This document shows, one piece after another, positions 59,371-64,000 of a stretch of DNA of 64,000 nucleotides. The translations under genes were made by a program, and so were the position numbers. Positions within the stretch are counted from its first letter, which is position 1, and the number at the start of each line of letters is the position of its first letter. Location: the NCBI GenBank assembly GCA_012839805.1, contig DUMU01000016.1, forward strand, positions 27,131 through 91,130, read 5' to 3'. Source of the stretch: Bacillota bacterium. GTDB lineage: Bacteria > Bacillota > Limnochordia > Limnochordales > DUMU01. The notes below the pieces were generated by a model, which was given only the letters and a program-made list of their open reading frames with translations, was not told the DNA's origin and did no database searches.

Positions 59371-60597
59371 GTGAAACCCATGCTGGACAACCCGCCCGCA
59401 TACGTGCAGTCCTATGAGGCCGAAGCAGAAACCAGCGCGGCCGCGCTGCAGTATGTCACCAAAGCGGGCAACGTGGTACGCGTGGGGTTCAAGTATAACG
59501 CCAACTTCGACATGTGGATCGAGTTTAAGCCGGGTGGCGTCAACCAACTGATGGCACTCGGAAACATCTATCTGATTCGTAACAGCGCCCAAGAAGTCGA
59601 CCCCAACCCCGCCTTCCCGCGGGCGGTCACGTTGACGGTAACCGGTTCAGACTGGGTCGGACCGTACATAATGCGGGCGGCCGTCAACGGAAACGGCGAG
59701 AGTCCGAAGTTTACGGGTGGCTGGCACGGCTCGAACGGCGACGGGACGGGCAAGGCCACGGCCAGGACGGTCTCCTGGCAAGTGGCCGCCGACGGCAAGG
59801 CGTTCACCGAGGATGGCACTATTGCTGCCCGCGAGGTAACCGTCTCCGTAGTGAACCGTATTCAAGCTTACAACACCAAACCAACCGGCGATTTCCCGCT
59901 GCGGGAAGTGGTGGAGGAACGGGTGCAATACGCAGTGCGCCGCGGAACGGTGGACGTGCAGGTAGAAATCGAGGCACTGGAAGACATAGTGATTGAAAGG
60001 TACTACGGCTTGCAGTCCATCAACTCGGGGCACAACGGCACGATCCACTACGTAAATGGAGATGTACAGGATAGAAAGAAGACCCCCAATGCCAGCAACG
60101 ACTCGGGGCCACTTTACAAAGCTCCTGATGTGTCCCGTTACGCGTTACGTTCAGCAAGCCGGCTGCATAACCTGGTTGTCTGGCTCGACCGCAGCTTTGG
60201 CCTGGGAGACATGAAAAACGTCCCCGTCAGCCTGCCGGCCGCCTTCACTGCCTCTTATGGCAAGTCGTATTTCAACCTGATCCGTTCCGATCTCCCCGTG
60301 GCCGCCGGGGAAAAGGTAGCCTGGCGGGGCGGCTGGATCTTCTCCCCCGGCCTGCCGTCTCCCGGTGACCTGGCCTACATCTATCATGGGAAAACGCCAG
60401 CCGATGACCGGCTGGTGATCGACTTCCTGGCCGCGGGCGGCGAAGGCTACTGCACCCTGCCCGCCGAATACTCCGGCAAGAAGGTGGCCGTCCTTTCCGC
60501 CTCCCCCGGAGTGACGGCCGGTGAAGCCGTTTCCGCGGACGGGAAACTGTGGGTTCGTGCCGAAGGCTACGGATCGGTGGTCATTGCGTTTCAATAA
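59371..60597 (+). CDS. Conserved-looking hypothetical protein, no obvious signal peptide
   Basis: 408-aa ORF 48 nt after the SBP gene; start GTG 59371 or ATG 59380. Confidence 0.6.
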   Translation: MKPMLDNPPAYVQSYEAEAETSAAALQYVTKAGNVVRVGFKYNANFDMWIEFKPGGVNQLMALGNIYLIRNSAQEVDPNPAFPRAVTLTVTGSDWVGPYIMRAAVNGNGESPKFTGGWHGSNGDGTGKATARTVSWQVAADGKAFTEDGTIAAREVTVSVVNRIQAYNTKPTGDFPLREVVEERVQYAVRRGTVDVQVEIEALEDIVIERYYGLQSINSGHNGTIHYVNGDVQDRKKTPNASNDSGPLYKAPDVSRYALRSASRLHNLVVWLDRSFGLGDMKNVPVSLPAAFTASYGKSYFNLIRSDLPVAAGEKVAWRGGWIFSPGLPSPGDLAYIYHGKTPADDRLVIDFLAAGGEGYCTLPAEYSGKKVAVLSASPGVTAGEAVSADGKLWVRAEGYGSVVIAFQ

Positions 60598-60664
60598 CAA
60601 TGGGCCTTACCCGGCCGCAAAGGTTCGCCGTCTCAAAAGCCACACCTACCCTGGTCGAAATGCT

Positions 60665-60700
60665 GAGGATCGTCCCTGCCATCCGGCCGGGACGATCCTC
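60665..60700. terminator. Perfect 12-bp stem between convergent genes
   Basis: GAGGATCGTCCC-tgccatccggcc-GGGACGATCCTC. Confidence 0.6.
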
Positions 60701-60759
60701 GCTTGCTCCCCTCCCGCCGGCGGGCGAGCCGGTGACGGTTACCACTACCACTCCTTCCA

Positions 60760-62253
60760 TCACTGGCCGGCGATAACCTGCCAGGTGGTAGCGGGATCGT
60801 TGGTGATGATGGCGTCTACCCCAGCGGTGATCATCCGCTGCAGGTAGTACCGGTCATCCACCGTCCACACGAAAACCGCAATACCCCGAGAATGGAGGTA
60901 ACGGACCAGTTCGGGAGTGACCGCAGCGTAGTGAATGGAGACGGCGTTAGCCCCACTCTCCAGCACCTGCTTGACGATGAATGCTCCCGCGACCGCTGCG
61001 TTGCGAATACCCGGATCATTCAACAAGAGCGCCCGGGGAATGTCCGGGGCAAGCTGAGCTGCCAGTTTCACCGATTCCGGGTTGAACGACTGGATCACCA
61101 CGTTGTTGGTCATTCCCGTCTTCCGGATCGCCGCCACGGTGGCGGCCACGGTCGCCTGACCCGCCTGTTTGATCTCGATCAGAACCTGGGCCTTTTCCTT
61201 CGCCAACTCCAAGAGTTCTTCAAGGGTTGGGATCTTCTCACCGGCGAAGTCCGCGCTCTTCCAGGAGCCGGCATCAAGCTGCTTGATCTGCTCGAGGGTA
61301 AGCGAGGTGATGCTGCCGGAACCGTTGGTGGTACGGTTGAGCGTACCATCATGCAGTAGTACCGGCACGCCGTCGGCACTCAGGTAGACATCGCACTCTA
61401 GCAGATCGGCGTTCAGCTCGATAGCGCGCCGGAAAGCGGCCAGCGTATTTTCGGGCGCCTCTTTAGACGCCCCCCGGTGTGCGACGACGAAGGGAAGAGA
61501 GTTAGCCAAAGCAGCGTTTTTAGTGGTACGGGCCGGAGGAACTATCCCGGCTTGTTGTACGAGACCGGGTGCTTCGTCCCGACGGAGCGGCCGGACGACG
61601 ATGTTGTCGAAAGCTACCGTCGATCCGTTGACGTGCAGGCCGACCAGGCCTTTGGGATTTTGGACGATCCCGATCATCTCGTGAATCTGCTCTCCATTGA
61701 AGAAGTAGCGCACGCTGGAATCTATGACCTGAACCCGCAGATTGAAAGTCTGTCCGTTGGGTATGCGCTTGGGTGCCGGGCGGGTAGCCATTACCTCCCA
61801 GCCGCCGCTCGTCCCGCGGCGGGCTACCTCGGTGCCATTGTAGGCCGTCATGTTGTTGCGGACCGTAAACAGGTAGTAAGGGTAAGCTCCGGTGGCAGGA
61901 GTCCGGTACATCAGCGCGGTCCAGCGGGTTTCCTCGTTGGCAGCGATAAAGGTGACATCGGCCGAAAACTCATAATCCGTCCAGCTGGGATCACCGAAAA
62001 CGATCCGTCCCTGTACGCCAGAGGAGGGACTCTTGCCTATCAGCCGCCCTCCCTCTACCTTCCATTCGCCCTCCACAACCTTCCACCCGGCAGGGAGACT
62101 CCCGTCCGGTATCTGATCGAAATCCTCCTGAAGTAACGGTTCTTGTGGCAATGCCTCTCCCTGCGCGAAGGCACGGCCGGAAGCACCGAGCAGGACTCCT
62201 AATGTCCCTGCGAGAAAGAGCAGCACTACGTTTGCGCCAGCCTGATTGACCAC
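60760..62253 (-). CDS. Secreted glycerophosphodiester phosphodiesterase with N-terminal LamG/DUF1080-like domain
   Basis: VVAHRGASKEAPENTLAAFRRAIELNADLLECDVYLSADGVPVLLHDGTLNRTTNGSG (GDPD); N-term FDQIPDGSLPAGWKVVEGEWKVEGGRLIGKS. Confidence 0.9.
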   Translation of the reverse strand: MVNQAGANVVLLFLAGTLGVLLGASGRAFAQGEALPQEPLLQEDFDQIPDGSLPAGWKVVEGEWKVEGGRLIGKSPSSGVQGRIVFGDPSWTDYEFSADVTFIAANEETRWTALMYRTPATGAYPYYLFTVRNNMTAYNGTEVARRGTSGGWEVMATRPAPKRIPNGQTFNLRVQVIDSSVRYFFNGEQIHEMIGIVQNPKGLVGLHVNGSTVAFDNIVVRPLRRDEAPGLVQQAGIVPPARTTKNAALANSLPFVVAHRGASKEAPENTLAAFRRAIELNADLLECDVYLSADGVPVLLHDGTLNRTTNGSGSITSLTLEQIKQLDAGSWKSADFAGEKIPTLEELLELAKEKAQVLIEIKQAGQATVAATVAAIRKTGMTNNVVIQSFNPESVKLAAQLAPDIPRALLLNDPGIRNAAVAGAFIVKQVLESGANAVSIHYAAVTPELVRYLHSRGIAVFVWTVDDRYYLQRMITAGVDAIITNDPATTWQVIAGQ

Positions 62254-62484
62254 ACTCCCGCCTCCTTAAGTACCGAACATCGAATAGCGAGTAGGGTAAC
62301 GCCGCCGGCGGCGGTTCTGTCCGGATTCTAACAAGGCGCTGGCCTGCAGACAATGGCCAGGCTCGTTATTGCAGGTTATTGGCGGGTTGCGCCCGGTTTG
62401 GAGGGTGTGGTTTGGGCCCTGTAGCCGAAGCTATGGTGCAACTGGAGGTCTGTGCCTCAGCGCGAGCACACGACGCGAAACTCG

Positions 62485-62850
62485 TCAAGGGCTGGGCTCA
62501 ATGCCCGCTTTCCGGGCCAGCTGCGCCACCGCTTCCTCCGTGAGCGGCCGCAAAGCGACGTTGCCGGCCAGCACCACCGCTACCGTTTCTCCGGCCACCT
62601 GCAGGGGAACCGCCACATGCACCAGGCCGGCAAGGCAGATGTCAAGAACCTCCTTCCCCGACACGGCAGCGGTTCTCACAGAGGCCAGGAGCGAAGCTGC
62701 ACACCCGGCTCCCGCTTCAGGACTGCTACCGAGCAGAGCGCAGAAATAATCGCAGCAGGCTCGGGAGGCCGATCCAGAGGCATCAGAGGGCGGGGTTCTT
62801 GCGCGCACTCGGATTAGGGTGCGATTCCAGGTCGCCCCATCGGGGCTCAC
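62485..62850 (-). CDS. Standalone or truncated PocR-like sensory domain
   Basis: CDYFCALLGSSPEAGAGCAASLLASVRTAAVSGKEVLDICLAGLVHVAVPLQVAGETVAVVLAGNVALRPLTEEAVAQLARKAGIEP. Confidence 0.55.
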   Translation of the reverse strand: MSPDGATWNRTLIRVRARTPPSDASGSASRACCDYFCALLGSSPEAGAGCAASLLASVRTAAVSGKEVLDICLAGLVHVAVPLQVAGETVAVVLAGNVALRPLTEEAVAQLARKAGIEPSP

Positions 62851-62994
62851 AATCGGACGGATAGGCCATTCCCCAAATCCAGCCAGAAGCAGGAGATTGC
62901 TCCCGTATCCGCCAATGAAACAACCAGGGTAACAGGGTAACGAGCACGGTACGGCCGCAGGCCGGGTTGCCGCGGCAGGGCTCGGCTACTCGGG

Positions 62995-64000
62995 GTGAAG
63001 ATCGTGGCTATTGCCGCAGACCGTCGCCTGGTTTTTACCGAGGAACAAGTTCGCGAGCTCCTGGGATTGACCGGGGTGGGTGAGGAGCCGGAAACCGCCC
63101 GCGGGCTCGAAGAGCTCTTCGAACCGGGCGCGTTGGGCCACCTCCTCGACATGTTCCACCTGGCCACCGGCATGGGGGTCTTTGCCGCCCGGCCCGACGG
63201 TACGATCGTCTTCCCCCACGACCCCGAAAGGCTCATGTGCGCGTACTGCCGGATGATCCGGGCAACTCCCGCCGGGCGTTCCCGCTGCCAGGCCGACATC
63301 GCCCGGGGTGGGCAGTATGCCGCCCGTCTCGGCAGCCCCTACATCTTCCTTTGCCATGCGGGTCTCGTCGAATGGTCGGCTCCGATACTCGTTAACGGCG
63401 TCTATCTCGGATCGATGTTTTGCGGCGGCGTGGCCATGTGGCCCACCGGTGACACGCTGGCCCGTCAGGACCATGAAAAGCTGGCTCAGACCATCGCCGT
63501 CCCGGTGGAAGAGCTGCATGCGGCGGCGCTGACGATCCCGCAGGTAGAGGCCGCCCGGGTACAAGCCGCGGCCGAGATGCTCTTCGTAATGGTTAACTAC
63601 CTTTCCCGCACTGCTCTCCTCACGCTCTGGCAACAGCGGGCCATGGCCCAGCAGCAGGAACTCCTGGCCGCCCTGCTCCGCCGCCGGCAGGCAAGTGAAC
63701 CGAGTACCACAGCCAAAGGCCGGGCTCAGAACGGGGCCGGCATTGATGTTGATCAGGAAAGCAATGTCCACCGCGTCCACAACGTCGACGGTGTCGACAG
63801 CTACGGCAGGCACAACGGCCAAGGCCGCTCAACCTATCCGTGGGAAATCGAAGAGCAGCTGCTGGCACGGGTGCGCAAGGGAGAACGGGCGGAAGCCAAG
63901 CGACTGTTGAACCGCTTTCTGGGAGAAATCCTGTTTGCCTGCGGCTCCAGCATGGAAGTGATGAAAGCCCGGCTACTGGAGCTGGTCGTGGTTGCCTCCC
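62995..64000 (+). CDS. PocR-domain transcriptional regulator, partial (AraC-type C-terminus expected outside the window)
   Basis: GTG start; HLLDMFHLATGMGVFAARPDGTIVFPHDPERLMCAYCRMIRATPAGRSRCQADIARGGQYAARLGSPYIFLCHAGLVEWSAPILVNGVYLGSMFCGGV; EIEEQLLARVRKGERAEAKRLLNRFLGEILFACG; open to the window end. Confidence 0.8.
   Translation, partial: MKIVAIAADRRLVFTEEQVRELLGLTGVGEEPETARGLEELFEPGALGHLLDMFHLATGMGVFAARPDGTIVFPHDPERLMCAYCRMIRATPAGRSRCQADIARGGQYAARLGSPYIFLCHAGLVEWSAPILVNGVYLGSMFCGGVAMWPTGDTLARQDHEKLAQTIAVPVEELHAAALTIPQVEAARVQAAAEMLFVMVNYLSRTALLTLWQQRAMAQQQELLAALLRRRQASEPSTTAKGRAQNGAGIDVDQESNVHRVHNVDGVDSYGRHNGQGRSTYPWEIEEQLLARVRKGERAEAKRLLNRFLGEILFACGSSMEVMKARLLELVVVAS

Overview
This is a high-GC bacterial chromosomal segment, probably from a Bacillota-like organism (inference from Shine-Dalgarno and promoter style and protein families). 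It is dominated by carbohydrate-catabolism genes. I see glycoside hydrolases resembling GH38, GH116, GH3, GH106 and GH127, four carbohydrate ABC substrate-binding proteins with no permease genes nearby, and two LacI regulators. There is also a xylulokinase-type kinase, an L-fucose isomerase-like protein, a DUF2961 gene, two aldo/keto reductases and a partial PocR-type regulator. Housekeeping and other genes include cysK, glmS, dtd, ogt, a K+/H+ antiporter, a VapBC-like pair, a flagellin, alkaline phosphatase and GDPD. No CRISPR array, rRNA, tRNA or intact mobile element was recognised. The strongest candidate for something undescribed is the locus at 928-9352. There, an AsnC/Lrp-type DNA-binding protein is fused to a glycoside-hydrolase-like TIM barrel, encoded divergently from a GH38 alpha-mannosidase, a protein with a tandemly duplicated domain and an orphan substrate-binding protein. 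Other observations: an in-frame stop in DUF2961; a frameshift at a T6 (U UUU UUG) slippery tract in a substrate-binding protein; a putative three-site LacI regulon (CAAYCGWTTG) at recognisable promoters; low-complexity insertions inside many unrelated enzymes; beta-barrel (Wzi-like) proteins suggesting a diderm envelope; and several short tandem duplications. All family calls come from reading the sequence and were not checked against a database.
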